Shown one piece after another: positions 9,652 through 18,285 of a stretch of DNA of 64,000 nucleotides; positions within the stretch are counted from its first letter, which is position 1, and every line of letters starts with the position of its first letter. The DNA is taken from the NCBI RefSeq assembly GCF_000733945.1, contig NZ_JPOL01000002.1, positions 2,481,001 to 2,545,000 on the forward strand, in the 5' to 3' direction. Source of the DNA: Flavimarina sp. Hel_I_48. GTDB taxonomy: Bacteria > Bacteroidota > Bacteroidia > Flavobacteriales > Flavobacteriaceae. Below the pieces are notes generated by a model, which did not search any database, was not told where the DNA came from, and saw only the letters and a program-made list of their open reading frames with translations. The position numbers were made by a program, and so were the translations under genes.

Positions 9652-9661
9652 TTCGATTGGA

Positions 9662-10504
9662 TTAATTGGTAAATAGCCTTAATGTGAAAGATGTTGCACG
9701 TCTGTATAGTTTAAATTTCAGAAATACGATAAAGCCAACCGAACCAAGCTGTACAACAGGAGCGAAGAATCCTTCGCCCACATCGGTGCCAAAAAGATTA
9801 TTCCAAAAGTTTGTGTCTATTTCCGTGTAGAGTGCATTTACAAAAACGTTGACCAGAAAAAAAGCAGGAACGAGCATATAGACCGCTGCATACAATTTGA
9901 AAAAATTATAGGCGAGCGAACGGAATTTTTCGAATACTGCCAGACTGATGATTAATGGAAAAAATGCCTGCATAATTCCCAAAAGGAAAAAGCGTTCAGC
10001 CAAAAACAACGGATAAATAAAAAGGTCAAGAATCCAAAGGAAGATACCGATGATGAATGAAAATATCTTGAATCCATAGAGCGGTGTAACCAATGCTTCG
10101 TAAAGCAATGTCATTGCGTTTTTTGCAGCATCAATAAGGCTTACATCTTCTTCAATGGGAATATCCTGCATTTGTAAAGGCAATAATGTTGGTGCAGTAC
10201 CTCGATACTGACCTTCGATAGCAACCAAAATACCATCGAAGAAACCTAAAACCTGTGTAGAGAAAATGACCAAGAGAATGACCGCAAAATTCTTGGCCAA
10301 TTCGCCCGGACTCAATCCCCAAGTGTAACCGTCTTTGTCTGCAATACCCTCATTGTATTTTTTAAGAATGTTGACCAGAAAAAACAGAACAGCAAGTGTT
10401 TTCATCCCTGCAATAGTGTATTGCGAGAAGTTGCTGCTCTGTATGGTCTGGAACACCGCATCTATGTATTCCAACCCAATCCCTAAAAGTATAGTTGCGG
10501 TCAT
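9662..10504 (-). CDS. traJ: Conjugative transfer protein TraJ (VirB6-like)
   Basis: Polytopic inner-membrane channel component, likely the VirB6 counterpart. The 280 residues contain about six hydrophobic helices, with the central LPLQMQDIPIEED loop (about 100-112) typical of Bacteroidetes TraJ. It begins 1 bp after the stop of traI, so translation is probably coupled. Confidence 0.85.
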   Translation of the reverse strand: MTATILLGIGLEYIDAVFQTIQSSNFSQYTIAGMKTLAVLFFLVNILKKYNEGIADKDGYTWGLSPGELAKNFAVILLVIFSTQVLGFFDGILVAIEGQYRGTAPTLLPLQMQDIPIEEDVSLIDAAKNAMTLLYEALVTPLYGFKIFSFIIGIFLWILDLFIYPLFLAERFFLLGIMQAFFPLIISLAVFEKFRSLAYNFFKLYAAVYMLVPAFFLVNVFVNALYTEIDTNFWNNLFGTDVGEGFFAPVVQLGSVGFIVFLKFKLYRRATSFTLRLFTN

Positions 10505-10505
10505 T

Positions 10506-11087
10506 TTAATATCCTGTTTCGCGGTTATTTACCTTATCCTGCATTTTTCTGAAGGAAATGATATCACGATAGCGTTTTGTTTTAGTGGTTATGCTGGAAA
10601 CCATTTGCTTTGATTCCAACTCTTTTGCTTTAAGAATTTCGGCACGTTCGGCATCGCTCATTTTTAGATAGTCGCTGGACAGGATTTTATCAATAAAATC
10701 CACCGTGTCCAATGAATTTTGAACTATGGCATCGAATGATTCCACAACTCTTGAAACTTCATCTGGTTTGATGTAAGGCGAGTTTAAAATATCCTGTAAA
10801 TCATTTTGCATTACATTGATAAGGCGTTGATTGTTGTCTGCAATTTCTTGAACTGCTCTAAGTTGCTGAACCACACTTGAAACCTTTTCGATGGCCTCTT
10901 TTGCATCTTTTAAAAATTTTACAGACTTAATCATTTGAGCTGTCTGCTTGCCAGATTCTAAGAGTTGTTTTACCAAGCTGATAAAATTGGTATTGTCATA
11001 AGTGGGCATTCCCTGTGCAGTAGCGTTACCCGACATAAATAAGGTCAATGCTACTGTCATTAGTAAAATTTTGATTTTTGTCTTCAT
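10506..11087 (-). CDS. traI: Conjugative transfer protein TraI (DUF4141, VirB5-like)
   Basis: Exported, mainly helical protein of 193 residues with a signal peptide ending NATAQG. The body is predicted coiled coil (about 35-180), matching the DUF4141 family, which occupies the VirB5 place in Bacteroidetes operons. It lies 4 bp after traG and before traJ, which supports the assignment. Confidence 0.8.
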   Translation of the reverse strand: MKTKIKILLMTVALTLFMSGNATAQGMPTYDNTNFISLVKQLLESGKQTAQMIKSVKFLKDAKEAIEKVSSVVQQLRAVQEIADNNQRLINVMQNDLQDILNSPYIKPDEVSRVVESFDAIVQNSLDTVDFIDKILSSDYLKMSDAERAEILKAKELESKQMVSSITTKTKRYRDIISFRKMQDKVNNRETGY

Positions 11088-11091
11088 AATA

Positions 11092-13494
11092 TTATGTTTT
11101 AGATGTGAATTGAATTATTGCTTTTTCCATATCGTGATGCTCGTTGTAGAGCTTCATTATTTCTTCGTTTTCCTGACCATCGGTTAAGTAAGCCGCATAG
11201 ACTTCCTTCGGAACTTCAAGACGGAATATGTTACTTTCCCTACCGATTTTAATAAACATTTCGGTGTACTTCCGTGGTCCGGAAAGGTTGTTTTTGATGG
11301 ACTTTAATTGGTTTAAATCGTGGCTTGAAAGGTTGAGTCTTTTAACCAGTTCGTCATAACCTTTTTCATTGTTAAGGCTGTAAATGACCTGCGTATTTTC
11401 CAATATGCTGGCTGAAGTTGAATTGTTAGGCAATTGATTAATGGATTGTAGAATAATCCCAATCGCACCGTTTTGTTTACGTATGGCTTGATAGTAGAAT
11501 TCTACGCTTTCCAGAACATTTTCAAACTTCAGTTGCTTGGCAAACTCGTCGAAAAGGATGATACCTTTTTCAGCACGGTTTTTCCAAATAGTTCTTTGGA
11601 TGGCTGACTTTATCAGCTTCAACATTACAGACAAGATTTCCTTATTGTCCTTTACTTCATCCAGTTCAAAAACTATCAAGCGTTTGTCCTCGATTTTGTA
11701 CGTCTGGTCTTCGCTCACTTCAAAAAGGAAACTATATAGACCATCACCGACATACTCGGACATTACGTGCAAAAAACTCGTGACGTTAAAGTAATCGGGA
11801 TGGATTTTTAAGGTGTCCAGAAGGTCTTTCTGATTCCTTTCTATAAAGCTGTAAAAACCATCTAAAGAGTGATTTTCTGGAATGTTATCGTAATAATGAC
11901 GCAGTATCTTTTTGACCGAAACTGATTGAGCTTTTGTAACTTTTAAATCTGAAGCAAACAGCTCGAATAGGAAAACTGATAAATCTTCCAAACGTTCTGG
12001 AGTGAGGTCATCTTGATGACTAATGTAAAATGGATTAATGCCCAAATTCTTCCCGCTCTCATAACGCAGTACTGTATATTTTTCAGGATAGAGTTTAGCA
12101 AACTTGGTGTATGAGCCACCCAAGTCGATAATAACGAGACGAACACCACTTTCAAAATATTGGCGCAGGATGTTATTGGCCAAAAAGGATTTGCCTTCGC
12201 CTGTTGGCGCAAAAATGGCAAAGTTTCTTGCCTTGATGCGTTTCTTCTTTTCATCCCAAACATCCTTCAGGACAGGAATGTTATGTTCACGGTCATTAAA
12301 GATGATTCCGGTGTTATCAGATTTATAGTTTGTATTGTTGATGAACAGGCAAAGTGCGTGCTTCAAATCTGTCACATACAAATCATTATTTGAGAAGTTG
12401 GAAGAGAAACAGCAGTAACTATTTAGGATGTAATTCTTACGTTCTTCGCCTCTTGGATAATACGGGATGATATCCAATTCCTTAAATTCGGTCTTTATTT
12501 TTGAGGTTATCTTGTCGAGCTCTTTGCCTTCTTTTGCCCAATAAACAATATTGAGATGACCACGTATAATCCGTGCATTGTCATCCGCATTGATTTGGTC
12601 TAGAATATGCTGAATTTTGCCTAGTACCACTTTGTTTTGAGAACCAAAATTGGAACTCTTGTTCAGTTCCTCAATCTTCTTGTCGAGCAGCTTGCGCCAC
12701 TTTTGTTTATCATCGAGATAGATTATCTGGTTGACGATATGATTTTCATTAAGCGTAAGCCCAAGACCATCAATAAACCCTTGATGAAACACAAAATCAT
12801 CTGATGTGAATTTCTCATTGGTTTTGCTACTCTGTACACTTTCGCCAAAGCACAGTTCGCTATTGATGGCAAGGGCATCAAAATGGTTTTCGCCAATATT
12901 GACGCTTTTCTTTTCCAGTATTATGTCAGTATCAAAGCCTTCGTTGAATCCATTGAAATAGGAACTAGTGAGCTTCTGAATCTCTTCCGCTTTAAGCGGA
13001 AGGAACGCCATTTTTCTGCTATTGTTTATAAAGGAAACAGAGTCGCTTACCGAATTGACGAAGCTTTTGATATTGTCATCCAGTTCTTGTACAATTCCTT
13101 TTGAAACCTTTCGGAAGGGATTGACGTATTTTGGATTGTTGAGGGCCTTGTTTTTGGTCAGGATGAAGAACAGATAACATTTATGCTCTATGTGTGTACG
13201 GCCTTTAAAATGTTCGTGGGTTGCTTTTTCTAAAAAGGTTTTATTCGGAAGCTGTTCCGAGGAATAGGATTTTTTCAGGTAGATATCCTGTTTGTGAACC
13301 ACTGTTCCAACAGGCAAAGATTTTAAAGCCTGAAACCAAGCACCGTGCATATCTTCAAAATCCTTTTCGGACAAAGAATAGATTTCGGGTAGGTTTCCTT
13401 CAAAACATAATACCACATTGCCATTATTGGCAAATACGATATTATCTTGAATATCCGTAATGGGTTGATATGCCGAAAGGTTAATCTTGTTCAT
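11092..13494 (-). CDS. traG: Conjugation ATPase TraG (VirB4-like)
   Basis: Cytoplasmic ATPase powering assembly and use of the type IV secretion channel. The 800-residue protein has an N-terminal CagE/VirB4-type domain and an ATPase domain with Walker A PTGEGKSF near residues 428-440 and Walker B IILFDEF near 643-649. Its start overlaps the end of traF by 14 bp. Bacteroidetes TraG proteins of this kind are essential for transfer. Confidence 0.92.
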   Translation of the reverse strand: MNKINLSAYQPITDIQDNIVFANNGNVVLCFEGNLPEIYSLSEKDFEDMHGAWFQALKSLPVGTVVHKQDIYLKKSYSSEQLPNKTFLEKATHEHFKGRTHIEHKCYLFFILTKNKALNNPKYVNPFRKVSKGIVQELDDNIKSFVNSVSDSVSFINNSRKMAFLPLKAEEIQKLTSSYFNGFNEGFDTDIILEKKSVNIGENHFDALAINSELCFGESVQSSKTNEKFTSDDFVFHQGFIDGLGLTLNENHIVNQIIYLDDKQKWRKLLDKKIEELNKSSNFGSQNKVVLGKIQHILDQINADDNARIIRGHLNIVYWAKEGKELDKITSKIKTEFKELDIIPYYPRGEERKNYILNSYCCFSSNFSNNDLYVTDLKHALCLFINNTNYKSDNTGIIFNDREHNIPVLKDVWDEKKKRIKARNFAIFAPTGEGKSFLANNILRQYFESGVRLVIIDLGGSYTKFAKLYPEKYTVLRYESGKNLGINPFYISHQDDLTPERLEDLSVFLFELFASDLKVTKAQSVSVKKILRHYYDNIPENHSLDGFYSFIERNQKDLLDTLKIHPDYFNVTSFLHVMSEYVGDGLYSFLFEVSEDQTYKIEDKRLIVFELDEVKDNKEILSVMLKLIKSAIQRTIWKNRAEKGIILFDEFAKQLKFENVLESVEFYYQAIRKQNGAIGIILQSINQLPNNSTSASILENTQVIYSLNNEKGYDELVKRLNLSSHDLNQLKSIKNNLSGPRKYTEMFIKIGRESNIFRLEVPKEVYAAYLTDGQENEEIMKLYNEHHDMEKAIIQFTSKT

Positions 13495-13765
13495 AATCGA
13501 AGCCAGAATTTCTTTTGTTACTAATGATTTTTGGAAAAGCCTTAGCCATTTGGAATAGTTGTGGATTGTGGGCTATTCTCGTCAGCGCCACATAAAGGGA
13601 AGCGTTGAAAACCAACACACCTATTATTATCCCAAAGCTGAAAGAGAAGATGATGATGAGCAACGAAGCCAAAATAGAAACCATCATCAAAGCAAACAGG
13701 GAAATGGGCAGCCCAAAAATGACCGCCCTTTTCCTGATGTTTTTATAGACTTCGAACCGTTTCAT
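13481..13765 (-). CDS. traF: Conjugative transfer protein TraF (DUF4133, VirB3-like)
   Basis: Small inner-membrane protein of 94 residues with two adjoining hydrophobic helices (about 15-60), matching DUF4133. It overlaps traG by 14 bp and abuts traE, the standard E-F-G order of Bacteroidetes elements. Probable VirB3 counterpart. Confidence 0.88.
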   Translation of the reverse strand: MKRFEVYKNIRKRAVIFGLPISLFALMMVSILASLLIIIFSFSFGIIIGVLVFNASLYVALTRIAHNPQLFQMAKAFPKIISNKRNSGFDYEQD

Positions 13766-14053
13766 TTATACAACGATTCCTATTAGGTAAGTAAAGATTC
13801 CGACTACTGCACCTGCAATCAATACAAATACTAAAACTCGGGTAATCCCCTTTTTTAAATCTGCATTTTCCCCAAAAAAATGTCCTGCGTTAAACAGGAA
13901 ACCTACAAGGAAGATTACACCGAGAAGTATTGGAAAAATAGTTCGGATAGTGTCGCCTACATCGTTAACTGAATCTTCAATGCCACCAATTTGAGCAAAA
14001 AGCGAAGTGGTTAAGAGCGAAAGAATGGATGCTAAATAGTGTGATTTTTTCAT
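13766..14053 (-). CDS. traE: Conjugative transfer protein TraE (DUF4134, VirB2-like)
   Basis: First gene of the leftward tra operon. The 95-residue protein has a signal peptide and two further hydrophobic helices (about 36-52 and 68-94) with a short charged loop between, as in DUF4134, the probable pilin-like VirB2 counterpart. It ends directly against traF. I find no good match to the Bacteroidetes promoter consensus in the 110 bp upstream, so the operon promoter is not assigned. Confidence 0.88.
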   Translation of the reverse strand: MKKSHYLASILSLLTTSLFAQIGGIEDSVNDVGDTIRTIFPILLGVIFLVGFLFNAGHFFGENADLKKGITRVLVFVLIAGAVVGIFTYLIGIVV

Positions 14054-14242
14054 AACGGAACAGTTTAAATTTTTGGTTCATTTTCGTTATTGGAAATTTA
14101 CATATATTTGAACTTAAATAACTGAAAATCAAATAATTGTGAATAAAATATTATTTGATATTGTTTGAATTCCGTTGCTATTATTTGGCATCAAATCCTA
14201 TGGATTTTTGAAGGGAAGTTGTTGATAACCCGAAAATTGAAA

Positions 14243-14884
14243 ATGAAAAATCTGCTCAAAAACGTCAGTTTTGTGATTTTGGTTCTAAAAATGTGCTTCA
14301 TTTTTGGACAAGAATCGACTGCTCAAAAACGAATAATAATTGACGTTGGACACGGCGGAAAAGATGCTGGTGCAATTGGTATAAATGACATTCAAGAAAA
14401 AGATGTGGTTTTATCGATTGCAAATGAGATTTTAAAGTTAAATGACGACTTGGAAAAACCACTCGATATTTATTTGACCAGGTATAAAGACACTTTAATA
14501 TCATTATCGGACAGGACTAAACTGACCAAAGCCTTAAATGCTGATTTGTTTGTGTCTTTGCATTGCAATCATTCCGATAATCCGGATGCAAGAGGTATTG
14601 AAGTTTACGCTTCAAGAAAACAAGAAAAATTCTCAAAAGCATCGGTTTTTATGGGCTATCAAATTGAAAGTGCACTTTGTGAAGCAATAGGCTATGATAG
14701 CAGAGGTGTGAAGTTTACGAACTTTCAGGTGCTAAGGGAAACAGCAGATTATTGTACTGCCATATTAATAGAATTGGGCTTTTTATCCAATTGGGATGAA
14801 GAAAGCTATATCTCAGACAACCATAATATTGAGCGTATCGCACTATCGATATTATTATCCATTCAAAAATCAATAGAATTATGA
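14243..14884 (+). CDS. N-acetylmuramoyl-L-alanine amidase (Amidase_3)
   Basis: Exported zinc amidase that cleaves peptide stems from peptidoglycan. ATG 14243 is chosen because it begins a signal peptide (MKNLLKNVSFVILVL...); a longer reading frame from TTG 14165 adds nothing recognisable. Motifs include VGHGGKDAGA (zinc His and fold signature, about residues 37-46) and SLHCNHSDN (about 100-108), with ILIELGFLSN holding the catalytic Glu near 175. Divergent from the tra operon, it may open the cell wall for channel assembly. That role is inference. Confidence 0.85.
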   Translation: MKNLLKNVSFVILVLKMCFIFGQESTAQKRIIIDVGHGGKDAGAIGINDIQEKDVVLSIANEILKLNDDLEKPLDIYLTRYKDTLISLSDRTKLTKALNADLFVSLHCNHSDNPDARGIEVYASRKQEKFSKASVFMGYQIESALCEAIGYDSRGVKFTNFQVLRETADYCTAILIELGFLSNWDEESYISDNHNIERIALSILLSIQKSIEL

Positions 14885-14979
14885 AAGATATTTTTTTAGA
14901 GTTAACGAAGAGCTTGAAGGACATTGTTTTACAATGTGTTTCAGAAGTTATTTTACTGTACAAATCCTTTAGAAGTTAG
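14881..14979 (+). CDS. Possible 32-residue coupled small ORF
   Basis: The amidase stop overlaps this start as ATGA, the classic arrangement for coupled translation. It would encode 32 residues with an amphipathic, Leu/Val-rich character and one Cys. No family is recognisable and it may be chance. Confidence 0.25.
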   Translation: MKDIFLELTKSLKDIVLQCVSEVILLYKSFRS

Positions 14980-15031
14980 ATTACCTAAGTTTATTATCTA
15001 CACATTATAAAAAACAATTTATTCAATAGTG

Positions 15032-15053
15032 TATTTAAGTATTTGCTTAAATA
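15032..15053. promoter_or_regulatory. Candidate ArsR-type operator
   Basis: Perfect inverted repeat TATTTAAG-(6)-CTTAAATA. It covers the -33 box of the promoter upstream of the arsR-like gene, the usual position for an ArsR/SmtB repressor site. Confidence 0.6.
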
Positions 15054-15073
15054 ATATAATAATGATATATTTG
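15042..15073 (+). promoter_or_regulatory. Promoter of the arsR-merTP operon
   Basis: TTTG (15042-15045) and TATATTTG (15066-15073) separated by 20 bases, an exact match to the Bacteroidetes TTTG-N19/21-TAnnTTTG consensus. Transcription would begin about 15-20 bp before the arsR ATG at 15096. Confidence 0.65.
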
Positions 15074-15095
15074 TGGCCACTTTAAATCAAAAAAG

Positions 15096-15467
15096 ATGAG
15101 CTTGGAAATAACCTGTACACGGAACGAAGCAGACAAGAAGCAAATATCGAGATGTAAGGAAACCATAGAGAATTCTTCAGGTAGCTTAGAAGCAATAAGC
15201 AAAATTTTGTCTCTTGCGGGAAGCGAGGTACGACTGAAAATTCTATTTCTATTGAACATAGAGAATGAACTGTGTCCTTGCGATATTGCTGACATTCTTG
15301 AAATGAGTGTTCCTGCCGTATCCCAACATATCCGTAAAATGAAGGATGCGGGAATTATTACATCGAGACGTGAAGGGCAAACATTGTATTATTCGCTGGT
15401 AAAGAGTGAGGACAATGTTTTGAATGGAATTTTCAATTCAATTTCAGCAAGAAAGAAAACAGCTTAG
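15096..15467 (+). CDS. ArsR/SmtB-family metal-responsive repressor
   Basis: Winged-helix repressor of 123 residues that would release DNA on binding a thiophilic metal. The recognition region DIADILEMSVPAVSQHIRKM lies near residues 66-85. The metal site is suggested by ENELCPCD (about 60-67), the CxC on helix 3 found in ArsR/CadC, plus two N-terminal Cys (7 and 20). It lies 12 bp before merTP and under the operator-promoter described, so it probably represses itself and the mercury genes. Which metal it senses cannot be read from sequence; Hg(II) fits the neighbours. Confidence 0.88.
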   Translation: MSLEITCTRNEADKKQISRCKETIENSSGSLEAISKILSLAGSEVRLKILFLLNIENELCPCDIADILEMSVPAVSQHIRKMKDAGIITSRREGQTLYYSLVKSEDNVLNGIFNSISARKKTA

Positions 15468-15479
15468 AAAGTTTACATT

Positions 15480-16082
15480 ATGGCACCGAATAAAACTTCA
15501 AATACCGCGGCCTATACCGGCATTTTTACCGCAGTTGGAGCATCAATATGTTGTATAACCCCTGTCTTGGCATTAATTGCTGGAACAAGCGGAATTGCAT
15601 CTACATTCTCTTGGGTCGAGCCATTTAGACCCTATCTTATCGGCTTGACCATTATTGTTTTGGTCTTTGCCTGGTACCAGAAACTACGACCGAAAACACA
15701 GGAAGAAATAGATTGCGCCTGTGAAGATGATGCGAAACCATCGTTTTGGCAATCCAAACGGTTCTTATTGATAGTAACACTATTCGCCGCATTGATGCTG
15801 GCCTTCCCGTACTATTCCAATCTATTTTATGCACAGCCCGCCAAGGATATCGTCTATGTCTCTCAATCCAATATCAAAAAACAGACTTTTGAAGTCGCTG
15901 GAATGACCTGTGCAGGTTGTGAGGCACACGTAGAAAGCGAAGTCAATAAATTGGACGGAATTATTTCTATCAAAGCCAGCTACGAAAATGCTAATACCAT
16001 AGTGGAATTTGACAAGACCAAAACCGATTTGCCCACAATCCGAAAAGCTATAGAAAGCACGGGGTACAAAATAATAGAATAA
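15480..16082 (+). CDS. merTP: Mercuric transport protein MerTP (MerT-MerP fusion)
   Basis: Inner-membrane mercury importer fused to its metal-binding domain. Residues 1-125 have three membrane helices with the paired cysteines SICCITP near 22-28 and a Cys pair CAC near 80-82, as in MerT. Residues about 137-200 form an HMA domain with GMTCAGC, as in MerP. It shares a base with the start of the next gene (TAATG overlap). MerT normally delivers Hg(II) to the reductase MerA, which is not in this window, so import without visible reduction is odd. Confidence 0.9.
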   Translation: MAPNKTSNTAAYTGIFTAVGASICCITPVLALIAGTSGIASTFSWVEPFRPYLIGLTIIVLVFAWYQKLRPKTQEEIDCACEDDAKPSFWQSKRFLLIVTLFAALMLAFPYYSNLFYAQPAKDIVYVSQSNIKKQTFEVAGMTCAGCEAHVESEVNKLDGIISIKASYENANTIVEFDKTKTDLPTIRKAIESTGYKIIE

Positions 16083-16288
16083 TGAAGATTCAATTAAAAT
16101 CTACGATTACCTGTCCAGAATGCGGCCACAAAAAGGCTGAAGAAATGCCAACCACCGCCTGTCAATTCTTTTATGAATGTGAGAATTGCAAAACTGTTCT
16201 GAAACCAAAAGAAGGGGATTGTTGTGTATTCTGTTCTTATGGTACTGTGGCTTGTCCGCCGATTCAAGAAAATAAAAATTGTTGTTAA
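16082..16288 (+). CDS. GDCCVxC-domain small cysteine protein
   Basis: Small protein of 68 residues with 11 cysteines, including CPECGHKK (about 10-17), CENCK and the diagnostic GDCCVFC (about 46-52), and a CC at the C-terminus. Proteins of this family accompany mercury genes in Bacteroidetes. It overlaps merTP by one base. A cytoplasmic role in binding or passing on Hg(II) is plausible but inferred. Confidence 0.85.
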   Translation: MKIQLKSTITCPECGHKKAEEMPTTACQFFYECENCKTVLKPKEGDCCVFCSYGTVACPPIQENKNCC

Positions 16289-16305
16289 AAAGCCATACCT
16301 TAAAT

Positions 16306-16968
16306 TCACTTCCGTTTATCCCCAGCTTTAGTATCAAAAGCAATCAAATTAAAAAGTTCTCGCATTCGGCTACGCACACGATTACCATAGCGTTCTTCCA
16401 GTTCTTCAGCATTGAGATTGGTGGTGGCGTGGGTCTTGATTTTGTGTTTGGTTTGTAAGTACAGCTCGTATCGAGATAAAAGCACTTCGCCCATCACATT
16501 AAGATCCTTTCCGTAGAATCTGCCAGACGGTTCCACGCCTAAATCATCAAAACAGTAAAATTTGGTGTTACCATATTCTTCAACGGTTTTAAAGCCTAAA
16601 TGATTAAAACTGAAGGTTACGTTTCGGCAGGGAATCATTTCATATGGTCGTTGCATTGGCACAATGTATCGCAGTAGTTTCATCAAAGTGGTCTTTCCAC
16701 ACCCTACAGGCCCTGAAAGAAGTATGCCCTTGTCAGGATCGATATCATCTTTCAGACAATTTTCTTCATCATTGATGAAATAATGGCATAGTTTGCGGAT
16801 GATAACCGTGTCCTCATCATAGATTCTAAATTGTTTGCCAAAGAGCAACTTTCCCTTTGCATCCAAGTAAATCAAGATTTTGTCAAAATCGTAGAGAACG
16901 CTTTTACCATCAAACTTTCCGAGCGAGTATTCCACGCCACCTTCGGTAATTTTAGAGGGGTTGTCCAT
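16306..16968 (-). CDS. DnaC-like helicase-loader ATPase
   Basis: AAA+ ATPase of 220 residues. Start ATG 16968 (MDNPSKITEG...) is chosen because it overlaps the upstream gene by only 17 bp; an earlier start would run well into that gene. Walker A GPVGCGKTT lies near residues 86-94 and Walker B FYCFDDLG near 138-145, followed by a sensor-1 type ATTNL. This pattern suits DnaC-like loaders that bring replicative helicase to an origin. Paired with the preceding putative initiator it resembles a phage-type O/P replication module serving the excised element. Confidence 0.72.
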   Translation of the reverse strand: MDNPSKITEGGVEYSLGKFDGKSVLYDFDKILIYLDAKGKLLFGKQFRIYDEDTVIIRKLCHYFINDEENCLKDDIDPDKGILLSGPVGCGKTTLMKLLRYIVPMQRPYEMIPCRNVTFSFNHLGFKTVEEYGNTKFYCFDDLGVEPSGRFYGKDLNVMGEVLLSRYELYLQTKHKIKTHATTNLNAEELEERYGNRVRSRMRELFNLIAFDTKAGDKRK

Positions 16969-17704
16969 AATCTTTGTTTTTAGTGGTTCGCAAGTTGTCC
17001 TTGATTTGGGACGGTTGTTTTTTGTTTGGTTTGTTTTCCTCGGTATATAGCTCTGTTCTGTCCATCCAGTTCGTGGCCAAAGCACGCCAATCTCTAATTT
17101 CATTTCCATCACTCGTTTTCCAGTTCCGAGTTTCGTAATGCTCGAAGAATTTTTTTCCTTCATCGGCAATAAAACCTTTTTCAATAAAAAAATCAATAAC
17201 GACCTGCCAGCCCTTTGGTTGTTTTATATTGTTTATTTGTTTGGTATTGTTTATAGTAGATACCAATGCTTGTCCACTGGTGGGATGGTGCAAGTCCACA
17301 ACTTGTCCATTTTTGGGATGGTGGTGTCCCTCAAGCGGTACAACTCTGGGATGGTACTGTTCCGCAAGTTGTTCTAATATGGGATTGTACTGTCCCGAAA
17401 CAGGTTCATCACTAGTCCCAATTATGGACATCTTGATTTTACTGCCCTTGTATGGATTGTTGGATGGGAAATAGCATAGGTAAAGCCACGAGTCTAAATT
17501 TGTAACGCATCGATGATACGTAGATTTTGAGCCTATTTTGGCAGCTCGCATCAAATCCCTTCGATTCACATAAAATTCATCTGCAAACCGACTACTATTC
17601 CATTCCTGAAATAGCGCCATATAAAGGGTTATGTGCGTGGGATTTAGGCGGTCATCGAAATAGAATTTTTCAAATGCCGCATTAAGTAGCTTTATGTAGT
17701 TCAT
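16952..17704 (-). CDS. Putative replication initiator / HTH protein of the element
   Basis: Protein of 250 residues. The N-terminal third looks like a winged-helix DNA-binding domain (VNRRDLMRAAKIGSKSTYHR, about 46-65). A C-terminal part with WKTSDGNEIRDWRALATNW (about 205-223) resembles the DnaD-like tail of phage replication proteins. The middle (about 105-150) is made of degenerate 11-residue units with HHP/YHP/YNP at their heads, encoded by 33-bp DNA repeats. It is followed by the DnaC-like gene with overlap and preceded at 3 bp by the HTH/excisionase-like gene. Function inferred from architecture and context. Confidence 0.6.
   Translation of the reverse strand: MNYIKLLNAAFEKFYFDDRLNPTHITLYMALFQEWNSSRFADEFYVNRRDLMRAAKIGSKSTYHRCVTNLDSWLYLCYFPSNNPYKGSKIKMSIIGTSDEPVSGQYNPILEQLAEQYHPRVVPLEGHHHPKNGQVVDLHHPTSGQALVSTINNTKQINNIKQPKGWQVVIDFFIEKGFIADEGKKFFEHYETRNWKTSDGNEIRDWRALATNWMDRTELYTEENKPNKKQPSQIKDNLRTTKNKDYGQPL
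17281..17389. repeat. Four iteron-like repeats, 33-bp period
   Basis: TGGGATGGT occurs at 17281, 17314 and 17347, and a one-mismatch copy TGGGATTGT at 17380, all exactly 33 bp apart. They lie inside the putative initiator gene, as the origin iterons of phage lambda lie inside gene O. A further exact TGGGATGGT is at 18082 upstream of the operon. Candidate replication-origin or regulator-binding array. Confidence 0.55.
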
Positions 17705-17707
17705 CGC

Positions 17708-17992
17708 TTAAGAATTTAAACCGTGCTGTACACGATTTGATGTCATCACGCCTTGAATTTCCTCGGCATCGTAGTAGATAATACCCCCAACTTTTGTGTA
17801 TGGCAATGTTCCGTTTATGCGAAGATTCTGTAATGTCCCTGGACTGACTTGAAGCAAATCCATTACTTCGGAAGATTTTAGATATTTCTTAAGTTTTCCA
17901 GTTGCTTGTTTAGATAGAAGATTCTTAATGTCATCAAGCAATTCCATTTTGAATTCTCGAAGGTCGTCGGTGGTAATAATATTTGCTGGCAT
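17708..17992 (-). CDS. HTH protein, excisionase/MerR-like (HTH_17)
   Basis: Small DNA-binding protein of 94 residues. The C-terminal half (LKSSEVMDLLQVSPGTLQNL, about 41-60, then LPYTKVGGIIYYDAEEI) is the helix-turn-helix plus wing of HTH_17/Xis-type proteins. Bacteroidetes elements carry such genes next to replication and excision functions. It is the first gene of the leftward replication operon. It could direct excision or regulate the operon. Confidence 0.75.
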   Translation of the reverse strand: MPANIITTDDLREFKMELLDDIKNLLSKQATGKLKKYLKSSEVMDLLQVSPGTLQNLRINGTLPYTKVGGIIYYDAEEIQGVMTSNRVQHGLNS

Positions 17993-18227
17993 AATAGAAC
18001 GATTTTAAAGAAAGGGACTATCGTTTCGATTTCAACTAATTTGATAGCCCCTGATCTGATTTGACTTTCGTTCTACAAATTTGGGATGGTTTATTGGATT
18101 TTAATCCCAAGTTGCACCCAAGTAGGGTGTTTTTATTTGTTCATTTTCAATGGTTTAGATTAGTTCTATTTGGGGTTTGTTCTTTAAATCATCTATACCA
18201 AATGACGATAAATAAAATTAATTTTAC

Positions 18228-18259
18228 TTTTTCCCAAGTTCAACCCAACTTGGGAAAAA
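18228..18259. terminator. Perfect 13-bp inverted repeat, bidirectional terminator
   Basis: Arms TTTTTCCCAAGTT and AACTTGGGAAAAA with a 6-nt loop, A/T runs on both sides, 27 bp after the rteC stop codon. It fits a Rho-independent terminator for rteC. The left part (TCCCAAGTTcaACCCAA) is repeated at 18105-18121 with two changes, so a protein-binding role is also possible. Confidence 0.6.
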
Positions 18260-18285
18260 TTTTAACGTTTTGAATTTTAAAAAAA

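Noticed and set aside
14103-14110. TATATTTG as a promoter for the amidase
   Set aside because: The nearest TTTG is 27 bases upstream instead of 19-21, and the distance to the start is long.
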